DNA from: Rotaria sp. Silwood1 | Lineage: Eukaryota > Rotifera > Eurotatoria > Philodinida > Philodinidae | DNA: 64,000 nt | Reading direction: 5' to 3' | Assembly: GCA_905250075.1 (NCBI GenBank) | Contig: CAJNOP010000020.1 | Coordinates: 1,668,862 to 1,732,861, forward strand | Shown here: piece by piece, positions 37,487-51,323 of the stretch | Layout of the letters: each line of letters opens with the position of its first letter | How positions within the stretch are numbered: position 1 is the first letter of the stretch | Notes under the pieces: model-generated | Seen by the model: the letters and a program-made list of their open reading frames with translations, nothing else | What the model was told of the DNA's origin: nothing | Database searches by the model: none | Position numbers and translations under genes: made by a program

Positions 37487-39260
37487 TTTTCGTGTGTTTT
37501 TTTTTTGTTTCCTTTTCTATATAATGAATACCAATTATAACATTGCAGTCGTGTGTGTATGTTTTTTTTTTGATGTTGTTATTATTGTTCACATTATGAT
37601 CATCATATTGTGCGTGCCATCTTTACCATTTTTTTTCTTCTTCTTTCTTGCTGTCAGATGTGTGTTGAGTATATACATGCTTGTCATTTCTTTCTTGTTT
37701 TTCCTCATCATTGCGCCATGGCGTATTCATATACTCACACTATTTGTACGGCTCTTTTTTTTCTCTTAAGCTCCTCGTCGTTTGTCGTCCCGTCAGTTTT
37801 CTTTTTTTTTTTGTGTCTCGTGGTGGTTCATTTTCTTCCTTTATTTCGCGTTAGACTATAATTTAAAACAAATATGATCTAAGTCCGGTTCAATCAGTGC
37901 TTTTTTCTCTTTTTTGTTTTTTTTTTTAAAAAAAAAAAGAAGACCAATTGCATTGTTTAACATATTATAATCATACTAATTTTGCCATTCCTTGAAGTAT
38001 CTTCGATGTTTCTTCTTCTTCTTCTTCTTCTTTTTTTCTTGTTTCTATCAACTTCTTAAAAGTAGTCACATACTTTGTATTCTTGATGGTTGCCATTTTT
38101 GTTCGGCTTTACAGGATTAGTTTATATATATATATATGTATATGTACATATATATATATGCATAAAAGCTGTATTCATTTGCCTTTTGTTTTTTTTTTCT
38201 GATGGATTACAAAGGATTTTTTTGTTCGTATATAATGCATAAAAAAACATTAGACGACGATTAAATGATAAAATATAAAATTAAAATTCTTCTATTTATA
38301 TTTTGTAGGTCATTGTAGTATGTAAAAGATTTTAAATGTGCACTGAAAAAAAGAATATCTAGAACGAAATAAATCAAATTATGCTCTAATGATAATGAAT
38401 AAGTCATATTTATAGTATTTACGGTTAATAGAATAGTATGAAAATATGATTAGTTTTTTCATTGAAGATAATTTTTATGTTCAAGTTGTGCGTTAAAAAT
38501 AAAAATGTGTAGCAAATTATGGTTTTTTTTAGACTATATAAATATAAAATGAACTTTAGTTTGTTTTTTTTTTTTTGTATAAAATATTAATAAGACACAG
38601 CGCTATTGAACATTTTATAAACATTCTTTTGATCTATCTATCTATCTATATATATATATTAACATAAAACAATGATTGTATATGATGATCTATGTTTATA
38701 TGCCGGAAATCATGTATTCAAACAAAATGATATGTCTAGAATGTTGACGTGTTTGCAGCAGTTTAGCATGGCAAAGCGATTATCTCAAAAGAAAAATTCT
38801 CTAGTTTTTATACGTGCTTGATAGATCTGTTATTTCCCTAGTGTAATGATATCAAAAAATAAATATGCACTTCACATTCGATCACGTATTCCCAAGAAGA
38901 AACATATGTCATATTGAATTTTATTTTGATATGATCCTTGATGATTATTCTTATAGATCGATTAAAATTTTTATCATATCACAGTTTTTAATATCTAGTC
39001 TAATTACATAAATAGATAATAACAAAAACAAAATGCATTGGAAGGCTTTGTTTTCCTTCACAAATATCTCGAACGAGAAAAATTCAAGGATTGTGAACGT
39101 AAAGAAAAGATTGAAATAAAAGAAAAGAAAGAGTTTTAAAGAAATACGACAATAATGCACAACAAAAGTGTCTTTAATATTGTCGAAGTTTAAACTCTTT
39201 GATTATAGTCTGTAATAAAAATTGCACAATAATGCGTAACAGAATAATTGACCTAATTTA
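37487..39260. other. Convergent intergenic region / 3' UTRs
   Basis: Lies between the stop of the Asn-rich gene (+) and the stop of the coiled-coil gene (-). It is T-rich with a (TTC)n run near 38007-38030, (TA)n tracts near 38123-38160 and a TCTA repeat near 38633-38648. AATAAA hexamers occur (for example near 38369) and could serve as polyadenylation signals. The open frames at 37443-37861 are T-run artefacts. Confidence 0.5.
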
Positions 39261-42200
39261 TCATGAAATTTTTGTTGGAGAGGATATTGGAATTATCCTC
39301 ACTAAAGTCGATGTTGGTGATGTTGTTGCTATATTAAAATTTGACATATATTGACGAGCATTTGATTCAGCACGAGCAATCAATTGTTGAATTTCGTCAT
39401 TACGATCTCGATCTGTTCTAAAATATTTAAAAGAAAGTAAATATTGAAATTTCAAGTATAATAAAGTTTCTATTTAGAATTTCAAATTTTACATATATTC
39501 ATTAGTTTTTTTTCTTTAATCATATACGATACTTATGTTAAATAAATGTTTTTTTTTTTTAAGTATGTAAAATACGTATTATAAAATCTATAAATTTTGG
39601 TTATTTGATAAATTAATAGACTGCTAGATGATTTTATCGCTAGATATGTATTTCAATGCTTTTTTATGAGAGGACGACTTCAACTAGGATTGTCGATACT
39701 TTTTAGAGGTGGAAGCAGCTAAAAAATTGGGGACAAAAGTCTAGAAGTGGAGACCTAATGAAGAGAGAAAAGAAGAGCAAAGTCTACTATGACTTGTACT
39801 TCCATTTCGTGTGGTCTGTTCCAACTTTATTCACCTCTTTATGACATTGTTTGCTTCTCTGTATTTTACTTTCTTCCAGAGAAAAGCCAATGAGGATTCA
39901 AAACTCAGTTTCTGTTTTAGATTAGTATGAAGATGTAAAACAAAAAGAAGATCTGTGTGAGATTAGTAAGATTCCTTTTTTGGATCTTTGCAGCCGATTT
40001 AAAACTGTTTTGTTGAATTTTCAACGCATTTTTGACTTGGTGATTGAAGAATGGAATTTCGATCTAAAATTTTGTCCTTCGATAGGTTTAATGACTCTTA
40101 GAGTATCTTGAGAGTTTTTACTGAAAAGAATGTTCGTTTGTTGAGATATAAAATTTTCAAAAAGAAAAATAGTCGCTTGCCATAGCTATGCTATCAAAAT
40201 AGAGTTTATCTGAAACTTGCATATCTAGATGAAGGAATATTCTTGTCGGTTGAAATTTTCAAAATATTTTCAGGGTCATTAAAGTTATCTACGTACTAAA
40301 TCTTAGGTCAAAATTTTATGATTCATTTTTTGGGTAAATATCTAAAAATGAGTTAAAAAATAAGTGAAATGACTATAAGTCGACTTCAAAGATCCATGAG
40401 GAGAAACTTTGCTAATCTTACCGAGATCTTCTTGTGAATTAAAACATGGAATACTAGTTGAGATGCTTCTCTCGTCAGAATATTGTAAGTGATACTGATT
40501 AGTTTAGCATTTTATAGATAATAAAATGTTATATGGATGAGAGAATTAGAATTGAATATGAATTATTTTTTGTATTTATTTTAAATTTGAAACTGGTTAA
40601 AATTTTTGACTAAACCAGAAAAAACAATCGGTTTATCTCACATAGCAATTAAACAACTAATTTTTGAAGTTTCTATTAGTAATAACTTCTATTTTAGTGT
40701 ATTGAATTTAACATACGTTAATATTAAAAACAAAGAAAATATTCGTTGAAAACTTTTCATCTCGTAACTCTCAACAACTAACTTTGTCTGAGGTTACAAT
40801 AGCCGATTGAAATTCAAAATAAAGTAGAAAGTTCAATTTTTATACAAGACTTTCAATTTCTAGAATTTTTTTGAATGCTTAAATACTTTCTTTGTTGTAT
40901 GAGACTAGACGTTAACATAAATATCACAGCAGACTAGAAAAATTTTCCTCATTGTATGATGAAAAAGTATGAGTTCAAAATTTTGAGCTAAGATTTTTAA
41001 TAAATAAATTTGATAGTGTAAGACTTGCACACTCATATTTCTAGATCGTTCACGTCATGAAAACCGATAAAAAACGAGCAAATCAGACTAGCGAAAAGTG
41101 TTTTAAAGATTAAAAACCAAATTGATGAAAATCAACCGGATTCAAAAAATTCAATCGATCGAATTAGAAGTCAAATTTGTTTTATATAAATTACCGTCGA
41201 TCATCTTGTGCTCTCTTTCGCATCTGACTCATGATATCTCGAAGATCAGCATTTTCTTCTTCGAGTATTTTTATTTGAACTTGTAATGATTCTTTCGAAG
41301 CTTTTTCAGAACTAAATCTTCGTTCAAATTCATTGATCTAATTAGGAAAAAAAAATATATACATATATATATAAATTAATAATTATACACAAAATGTTGA
41401 TACTTTTGATCGTAATTCTTCAATACGATTTGATGAATCAACTATACCCGCATCAAGATTTATAACATCGGTTCTAAAAAGAAAAAATTTGATATATTAA
41501 AATGGTATAAAACAATTTTTTTATTTGTTGTACCGTCGAACAGTAATATTTTCGAGTATCTGACTACGTCGCATACGTTCTAATTCTTCTTCAAGAAGAC
41601 GATTTCTAATAGAAATAAAAGAATTAAGAAAAGAAAAATAAGAACAATTATTTATTTAATTGATATAACAATATATACTTATCAACAAGTTCATTTAATC
41701 GTTTATATTCATTTGATATTCTATCTTCAACTGATTGTCGTTCAAAAATTATTTCTCGACTTTTATATTGTGCATCTTGAATAAGTTTGTCTTTTTCATA
41801 AATCATCTCTTTTTTATGTGTTAATTCATTTTTAAGTCGTTCAATTTCATTTTGTAATTGTTCTGTACGAATTTGTGCTTCACGTCTTTCACGATCTGTG
41901 TGTTCTCTAAATAAACAATTCAAATAATTCTATTTTTAATTCAAAGAATACTTTCATTTCATTTTATAATCTAATACGAACTCAAAATTATGTATAGTAA
42001 TAAACTTCAATGAAATTTTTTTTTTCTCTTATTCAATAAGTCGATTTATTTTTATAAGATCATAGTTATTTTTGTAGATTTTGAATCATTTTTGTCACTA
42101 AATCAGATCACAGGATCATGAAATAAATCTTATGAAGACATTTAGATTTTGTTACTGTTAATAAAATAAGTGTTCAATTATTGTAGCCATGAAGTGATTA

Positions 42201-45200
42201 TAATAATAGAAAAATTTAGTGTCACCATCAGTTGATATATGTTTAGATTATCGAAAAAAGAAATTTCCAAAACTACGTAAAAAATCAATTCTCCTTCTGG
42301 CATGTATTGAGATTATTTCTCGTATATATTTATATTATTTGGCTCTTAATATTTTTCATCATTTGCTGATAATGTTTTAGTAATATTTAATTTTTTGAAA
42401 ATGTTTCTAATCTCTGTTAGAAGAGTAAATCTTCAGGAAATGGTTTGAAAATTGTTTTCGTGTGCTCTCGTAATTTTCAAAATTACGTAAAATGTTCTTT
42501 ATAGTATACGAGTAATTACTTAAGTTCGTTGAAAATTTACTTGAAACGTTTTGGTACATTTGAAAAATTTCTGTATACTTTGTAGGATTATTTTTTAATA
42601 ATTTCAGTGTTTTCTCATAATATCTTTTTCTTTTTGAAAATCTGACCACTGTTAGTTTTCTATTTTACTATAAAAGTTCTTAAAATATCATTTGTAATAT
42701 ATGTTAAACTTCAATACAAAAATAATAAAAACTGCACTTACAAACGTGATTTAATTGTATTCATTTTGTCTTTATATTTTGCTGTCACACTTGCAACATT
42801 TTGTGAAAGATATTCGGATTGTGCATTAATTTCCGACTAGAAAAAAAAGGGTATAAAATAAATAAATTCAATAAAGAAATAATAAAAAAAACAACACAAA
42901 ATATTATAATAAAGAGATAATAAATAACTTTGCATTCAAGCGTGCTGAACATGCTCCGTTAGTGTGTATGTGGAAGTGTGCATTTATAATGAGAAAAAAA
43001 AAGTAAGCATTTGAAAAAAAAAAAATATAAAAGCCATGTGTGATTTGGTTTTTTGTCTTTGTAAGCACCAAAAAAGAAAACAACATATATCATTTGTTTT
43101 ATTCTTTCGAATAGAATTATTAATAAAGCATTTGTTCTAGAGATAGAGTTAAAATTCTTTTCTTTTCTTTTTTCTTTTCTTTTCTGAAAAAATAAAATAA
43201 CAAGTATCAATAGTCGGTTTTATTTATTTATTTTTTTTGATAAGTTATATTTAAAAATCAGTGAAAATGAAAGTAAATAATGTGAATAATTAAATAATTA
43301 AACATATTTATATATATATATATATGTGTTCTTTTTTAATAGTAGTGGACCTGTGATGGGTGATAATAAGCACTAGATTGTGCTTGCGCATAGTTCGCCT
43401 AGAATAATATATACATATACACGTATAAAATGTGGACTAATTCAATCATGTGAAAACAATAAATATAGAAAATTAAATTTGAAAAACTAATTTTGATAAA
43501 ATAAAATGTGATTCTAGTGAATTTAGAAAAATAAAAACAACAAACAATACCAATTTCTTGCGTAGCTGAACTAGTCGAGTCATAGAATAATATGTTCGCG
43601 AAAGTAGTTTATTGAATGATAAGAAAAAAAAAAATGTCAATAGAAATTAAATACATACCTTTTCTTTTTCAAGTTGTTCACAACGACGTAATGTTTGTTC
43701 GAGTACAACTTGAACACGTTCAAGTTGAATTGTTGCAGCTGTAACACGTTCACATACATCTTCATATTTTATTTTAAGTGATATTAATTCATTTTCAAGT
43801 TGAGCAGAACGTTGACGTTCATGTTCTAATTCACTTGTATCATTTCCAATCAGACTTGAATCATACTAAAATTGAATTTTAATTAAAATAATATCAAATT
43901 TATTAAATTTTAAAAATCAATTTTATAAATACAAAAATTTACTATGCAAGACGAATAATTTTTTGAGAGAAATCATAACTAATGTCTATATATGTATATA
44001 TATATATATAGTGCTGGATAAAACTAGCGAACTTCAGCTTCCGTAATTGAAGTGATTTTTTTATCTATTATTTTGAGTTGATATTTTTGGTACGCACAAA
44101 CATCAGTGAATTCTGATTGCAGACATTATCTATAAATTTTGTGTTTAGTTCACCTTTCTTCAAGTTTCTGATGAGTAAATATCGAAAATCAGAATTCTTA
44201 CTAGTCACAAGATTTTGTTACTTACTAACCCTTACTTCTTACAAGAACAGTCCTCTACTTGATAAATCATGATTGAGTTGAGACTATATGCATTAGATAG
44301 ATCCAAATGAGCTGTGAATATTTTAAAAAGAGTTGATGTTCTGAGCTTATTGCTATGGAGATACTGCACATTTACGATACTTCTTGAAAAAAACATTCAA
44401 CTTGAAACTTTACATAGAGACAGACTTTAATGAAAGTAGTCTATTATGAGCATTTCCGATCTTGTCAGTGTTCCTACTCTAACATACAACAATAATAATA
44501 GTGTGTCTTTTAAAAATCTAATATAAACCAGTAGATTTTGATGTTCTTGTTTCAGGATAGAGTCTAATCAAAAGATCTAAACTTTATATCAAGAAGTATT
44601 TAGAAAATCAAGTGTAAAAAACATGATTATTATCCAATCTTTAAATTCTGGTATCCTACATCAATACTTACCGAATCTCGTTCTAATAAAGATCGTTCAT
44701 GTAATTGTTTTCTTGCACTATCTAATTCATATTTAAGGGTATTCGAATATTCAGCTAAATCACTATATTGTTCACGTAATGCTAAAAGTTCATTTTCAAG
44801 TCGAATAACATTTGACTAATAAAATGAAAAGAAACAAAAATTTATCTATGAAAATAAATTTATTTTTTTTTTACATCTGGATTTTGATATTGTCTTTCAT
44901 GACTAAAATGAAAAAGAAAAAACATAACTAATTGATATATTTCAATTATTGTTTTTTGTTTTATATATACGTTGATGTTTGCATATCATCTGTAAATCCA
45001 ACAGGTGCTTCTTTAATAGCTTCATCTAATCGTTCATCACATGTAGCAATATGTTGACGTAAAACATCACATCTTAATTTAAGACTTTCAATATTAAATT
45101 TAACAGTTTCATCAGAATTTTCAAACTAAGGAAGAAAAAAAATCTTAAATTTTTAAAAATGAAATCATTAAATCTTTTACTCGTTGTTCAAGTTCAGTTA

Positions 45201-48200
45201 GTTTTTTTTCTGTTAATTCAAGTTCATGACGAACACGACTTATTTCACGTTCAAGTGAACGTTGTTCAATAACACTAAATAATTGTGTTGCATCAAGATT
45301 TGATGAACGTTGAGATTTATCCATCTACGTATCAAAAGAAACAAAAATAAATAAAAACAAATAAATCAATAAAGACAATTTTGTTTTATTATTTTTTTTC
45401 AAATGAGTTTCTGATTTTGCTCAAAAAGAGAACAATCGATTCTTATTCCGGATATGGTTCTTTGTTGAGCAATGTGCAAGAACAAAATAATATATGAATT
45501 CTATTTCTATACTTACTTCTCTAATTGAATTATGACTCTAGAATTTAGTAATTTTTTATTTTCTTATCTATATTTTTTTTTCTTCTCTTTTTAGAAAAAA
45601 AAATTTAATCTTACTAAATATTTTAATAGATCATTTTCTTCTTGTTGAGAAGCAAATTTTAATTGAAGTTCTTGTATTTTTATATCAGATTGTCGCATTT
45701 GTTGAATAGCTACTTGAATTATTGATGATGTTGCTGATCCAGTATGTTGATCTAATTTTTCATTAAGTAATGTAAATGTATATTCAAGTTTAGCACGAAG
45801 AGTTTCTAATTGACGTTGTAATTCAACATTTTGTTGCATAAATTTTTGTGTAGCAAGATCTTGATTTCCTAGAAATGATCAAAAGAAATTTTTTTTTCTA
45901 TGAATTATCATTCAAATAGCTTTTATCATATATATACAGAGATATGAGGTTATCCGAATAATAGAAATCAAGTTTTACATTTTTTATTTAGTTATTCACC
46001 TTCAATAAGGGGTAGTTCAGTAATTCTCACTCGTTTTATATAATTCATGTTTCTCTATTAATAAATATGTTATAAATTTTAACAATGTTAAAAATGAAAC
46101 AATGAATCTGCATTACGAAACTAGTTTGTAACTAATAGTTTATGATTTAATGAATATAGAACATGTCGACTTAATATGATCGATTTTGTACACCATGCTT
46201 AACTTTAAAAGGGATGAATCGAACGTTACAATTACATAGCCAATTTTCTTTGACTGAAAACTACCTTTTTAAAATGTATCACGAGTAGCTTTCTCATATT
46301 CTTGACCGTTTCTCGTTTTCGAAGATGATACAGATAATCAAACTGAAATTTTTACGATAGATAGAAAATCATAACTAAAGAGACATATGTTCGAGAAAAA
46401 AAATTTCGAAGAGAATGTTTTCGTTTTTTTTTTCTGCGAAACACTCGTTTGCGTAGGGTCGCATTTTGATACATTACGACTCCCTATCAAATTTTATTCG
46501 ATTAGGCTAAAAATATTTTTCAAGATATCTCTAACTATATCTCAGAGGTAATTTGAAGCCTTCCAAAAAAATCCGCACTTTTTTTAAAATGAGACAAATA
46601 CGTAAAAGTTGCGTGTCACGATCAGGAGGATCTTGCCTTTCAGGATCCGGTAAATTTGAGTAGAAAAGTCACAAATGTAGTTGATCGATTTGACTTTTGG
46701 AGAATATTTCTAAGTAGCAGTGGTAAAAATTTTAGCCCAATTCTACTGAAGTTCAATGGGGTTCATAAGCAACCAGAATGCGACAGCATGAAAAACCAGG
46801 ATTTTTCAAAAAATATTGCAACAATCTAGTTCAAAGTATTTTCCTTGAATATGTCTCTCTTTATTTTTAGTTTGCTATCTGTGGTAAAAGTTTCAGCTAG
46901 ACCGGTTGTACCATGTTCGAGAACCAAGAACGATCAAAAAAGACCAGCGTACTTTTAATATATTTACAAAAGTACATCACAGTCAAAGAAACTTGGTTAC
47001 ATAATTGCAACATAGAATTCTTCTCTTTTGAAAAATAGATATTGTGCATAAAATTCATCCGATCAAATTAATGTGTTCAATATTCAATTAACCATAAAAT
47101 AATTACAAAATGGTTTCGTAGAGCAAACTCATTGTTTGCATCACACTTAAGTCAATATTTCATTATTAACATGTCAAATATAAAGGGTTAATATACTTAT
47201 ATATAGTCTTAGGACAGAATAGATTTTTTCTAAAACTATATAGATTGCTAGTGCGTGAGACAATGCAGTTTTCGATCATAATGATTCGTAGTATTAATTT
47301 CGTATTTATATAACATAATATCCTTCAAAAGTATGGAAATTCACCTATATAATATCAGCATCATATCTATTGTACCTGGTCTCACTCTGCATAAACGAAT
47401 CAATGAACATGACTCACTCATATGTCACTTTTTACAGTATGAAACATTACGTACTATCAGTTCTTATATTAAATTTTCAAAAGAAAAAATTACATTTAGC
47501 ATAGTTATTACCAAAGAGTCCCAAAACTGACAGACTCTCTAAGACAAATTAGCTCATGAAAATTTGTTTTATATCCAACAGAATAAAGAATAAATAGATA
47601 GAACTGTTCAGAATTTTATAGTCTATCTTTTTATTCTAATGACGACGAGAACTAAAAAAGTGGTATTACGAGCTTATCCGACGGTATCTTTTCTCAAATA
47701 TAAACTCAATTTAAAAAAAAAATATATTTAATACCTGATGACTGTGTAAGATCACTAACACGATCTGTATATTCTGTTGGTGGTGGACAAGTTTGATCAA
47801 TAATTTGAATTAATCGACTAATTTGTTCATTTTTTTCCATGACAAGTTTATCTAATTGTCTATGAAATTCATTTTCAAGAAAATGATTTTGATTTTCAAG
47901 CATTATTGCTTGTTCACGAAGATATTGAACATCACGATCACCATAATTAATCATTTCTCGTATATGCTAAAAATATCAATAACAGCAAAAAAAAACAAAG
48001 AAAACTTATAAGAAAAAATTTCATTGAAAAATATTTTATCAAACCTTCATTCCACCTAAAAAATCTTCATCATCTAAATTAAGATCTTGTAATAAATGTC
48101 TATACCGTTGTAAAATAGATATCATTGTTTGGCCTTTTAACCATAATTTCATAATTATTTCACGTTCTTGACCTTCATGTAAATGAAATTCACGTTCAAT

Positions 48201-51200
48201 TGCATTCAATACATCTTGATAGGATAGAAGACCCTAAAGAAAAAGAAAAACATAACATCAAAAAGATTTCTTATTTTTTCAAATACAAAGACCTTGAAAT
48301 AATATCGATTATTTAAGATTTATTTGTATAGAAAAAAAAAACAATAATTATTGATACTTGTTAATATGTATTTATTCTTACACTTATACGTCTTCAAGTT
48401 TTATCATTAATATGAGTAAAAAAGAAAAAAAAATTTAAAGTATGTCAAAGAAGAAAACAAAAAGAAAAAAAAGTTTGTTTTTTTTTTGCTTACACATACT
48501 TTTAAGCTGATCGACGATGGATAGATAACAACTTCATTTGTTTCAGATGAACGAGATGGTGTACAAGTTTTGGGAGGTGGAAGTGAAGATTGAACAAAAG
48601 GCATTGTTGATGTAGTTAGTGGAGGTAATAATGGTGTTGAAATTAAACTTGATGCACCTTTCCCATCACCTATTGATGTTTGAGATGATTGTGTATACGG
48701 TGAAATAAGTGGATTTTGTTGAATTAATCTATGCATAGTGGGTAATGCAATTTTAGTATTTTCAATAATAGTATTTATTTCATTATATTCTTCCTGAGTG
48801 GCCTATATAATGAAGAAAAATAAATAAATATTTATGATTTATCGATTTTTACTTGTTTAGAAGATGTAGTTGGTGATGAATGTTGAACTGAAATAGGAAT
48901 AATATATATATTATCAAAAGAACAAGTACGTGAAATAAAATATATTTTTTATCAATCAAATATTACCATCGGATGTTGTTCTCGTACGTTTTATAAATTT
49001 AATATCGTGATAATGTGATTGACTATCAATAATCGAACCCTGAAGTGAATCGAGACGAAATTATGTTGGTTAAGAACGCGAAAAGAAAAAAATCAACAGT
49101 AAAATGTAACTCAAACATGTACGCAAAATATGAAGATTGTATGAGTGTGCGGTATTTATGGCATTGACAGCCACAAACATCTCAATAAAATCAATTCAGT
49201 TTTTTTTTATCGTCATCTTATTTTATGAGAAAAGAGAAAAGAGACTTTTCGTATTAGCAAACCACAAAATAGACCAACTGAAATAAACCATAATACGGCA
49301 CGAGAAATAATTTATGTTTGTAAGAAGAGACCCCACTTAAACAAAAGTAAAAGAGAAAGTAAAAGATAGAAACAACATACTTCAAATTCATTTTGTCTTC
49401 ATTAAACGAGAAAGAAAAATAAGCAAAGTGAAACGAAAAGAAAAAAAAAAAGACGAAAAAGAAGAAAAAAAAATGCGAAAGACGAAACAACTTAATTGAT
49501 CGAAAACCTACGTACCTGTTGTGGATGATGATCCGTATTATCGTTTGAAAAAGTTCTTTGAGATGTCTTATGATCTTTTTTTTTCGTTTTTTTATGTCTA
49601 TTGATACGTCGATGTGTTGATGCTAAAAATAGTCAAGACAAAAGCAAAATAAGTATATAATCATTAATGATGCATTTTCATCAGCTCTCTTTTTTTTTTT
49701 ATTATTCATAGCAATAATTTTGTACGACTTTAGAATCAATGTTTCTAGGTTTTCTCTCACCAAAACATAAGATGTATGCATCATTAACTGTTATATATAA
49801 ATATATATATAAGAACTGACTCGAACTTAAACGATTCCTTTCATATATGCATATAAGCGACCAATTTTAAAAATACATCAATATTACCATCGTTTTTCTT
49901 CATCTCTCACACCATCTCTCTCTCTCTCTCTCTTTCTCTTCGAGTGATATTGAGTCAAAGAAAAACGAAGTCAACAAGGTGCGTCGACGGTAACGAAAGG
50001 TATTATTTGTTCATCAAGATTCATTCTTTCAATCGTTATGCTGAGAGGAAAAAGAAGAAAAAAAAAATCAGAAGTATATACACATCTACAGGATATAAAA
50101 AAAGTCAAGAATGAAGAAGATTATACAATTTAATGGTTACCCTTCGATACTGATACTATGGTTTTCTTTCTACTTTTCTTTTGAAATTTTTCAATCGTGC
50201 TTGACCTTTATATAATCAGATAACAAAGAAAATTGATGAACTATTACTTAAAATGAACAAAAATTAATACACTTGTGTAGATACTTATTAATAAAGGTCA
50301 TTTAATATGTTAAACGAGAGTTGAAAGTTTAAGTGGTTTTTATTTCCTTGAGTGAATAAGTAAGATTTTAAGAAAGTTTGACAACGTATACATTTATGAA
50401 CTTAACCAAGTTTTTCTTCTCTTTCTTAAATTGAACAATTAATGAACTGTTTAAAAGACTTTCTCTTTAGTTCACAATAGTGTTCTTTTTTTTTAAAAAA
50501 AAAGCAGTATAACATGTTATCTTTTTCCTCCACTCTCAAAGCATTTCGTTTGACAATGTCAAAATCGAATTGTTTGATGAATGATTTATAACAAGAACAA
50601 TGAAAAATGTACTTATTTCAAGGAGAGACAAAAAAAAAAGTTCTTTGTAAAATATCTTCAAATATTCTTTCTGTTAAAATATGATTTTAAAAAGATTAAC
50701 AATGGTTGGTTGACAAGCTATGTTTAAAGAAATTGGTCATTATCTATTTAAAATTTATTAACAATTCATCATTTTTCGAACAGGATTTTGATGAAGAATT
50801 TGAAAATTTAAATTTATTATCACAATGAACATTCAAAAAAAAAAAACTTCACTTTCCTTGATTTGTTTATTATTCTTGAAATACAAAAAAAAAAAAACTT
50901 GAATATTTTGTTCAAGAATTTTTCAAATCATCGTTTAAGTTTTGTTTGAAACTTAAAAGCAAAATGTAACTTGAAATTTTCTAAACGAACCTATCAATTC
51001 AACATGTGATTTAAGTACACCCATAAGAGCATCTAATATAAAAACGATCAATAGACATTAAGTATAAGAACAAAATACAAACCATTGACTTCATGCAAGG
51101 CAGATGATGATGGATGTTTATCTAATGCTTCAATTATATCATCATTCTCGCTACTATCATCATCACCATCACCATCATCATCATCGTCCGATAAATGAGA

Positions 51201-51323
51201 ATAAGATGTTCTAGTCGGATTTTGATATTGTTGACGTTGTCTTTGAATAGGTGAAGGTGCTGAATCATCTTGACCAATTACAGCTTTAGTAAAAACAGGT
51301 GTAGGTGATGAAGAAGATGCCAT
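39261..51323 (-). CDS. Large coiled-coil protein, 972 aa, unknown family (cytoskeletal/centrosomal-like)
   Basis: Twenty exons, 2919 nt, listed 5' to 3' on the minus strand: 51083-51323, 50991-51032, 49516-49622, 48967-49039, 48853-48887, 48500-48802, 48045-48233, 47735-47966, 45615-45868, 45181-45324, 44971-45125, 44875-44902, 44672-44815, 43659-43865, 42742-42836, 41679-41906, 41534-41605, 41404-41473, 41195-41337, 39261-39417. Every junction fits phase. The N-terminus has an acidic Asp/Ser run, then a Lys/Arg-rich stretch and a Pro/Ser/Thr-rich region. From about residue 330 the protein is almost continuous Glu/Gln/Leu/Arg-rich heptad-type coiled coil (examples MQQNVELQRQLETL, IERLKNELTHKKEM), ending in a short Ser/Thr/Pro tail. 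Such proteins are commonly structural parts of centrosomes, cilia or cytoskeleton; I cannot assign an orthologue. Large introns lie at 39418-41194, 45869-47734 and 49623-50990. Confidence 0.83.
43351..43398 (-). other. Candidate optional exon of the coiled-coil gene (16 codons)
   Basis: Within the intron 42837-43658. A strong acceptor (TTATTCTAG) is followed by an open 48-nt phase-0 stretch encoding ANYAQAQSSAYYHPSQ, then CAG|GTCCAC as a possible donor. If unspliced, it reads five more codons to TAA at 43336-43338, making an alternative C-terminus. It would fit in frame between its neighbours either way. Confidence 0.35.

Noticed and set aside
37443..37861. Phe/Leu-rich frames resembling membrane proteins
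   Set aside because: Poly-T tracts in the 3' region of the Asn-rich gene; frames overlap and begin inside its last exon.
42407..42649. 80-codon minus-strand frame between two coiled-coil exons
   Set aside because: Flanking coiled-coil exons 42742-42836 and 41679-41906 join directly in phase; this frame has no usable splice sites.
49254..49490. Phe-rich minus-strand frame inside an intron of the coiled-coil gene
   Set aside because: Homopolymer artefact; exons on both sides splice together without it.
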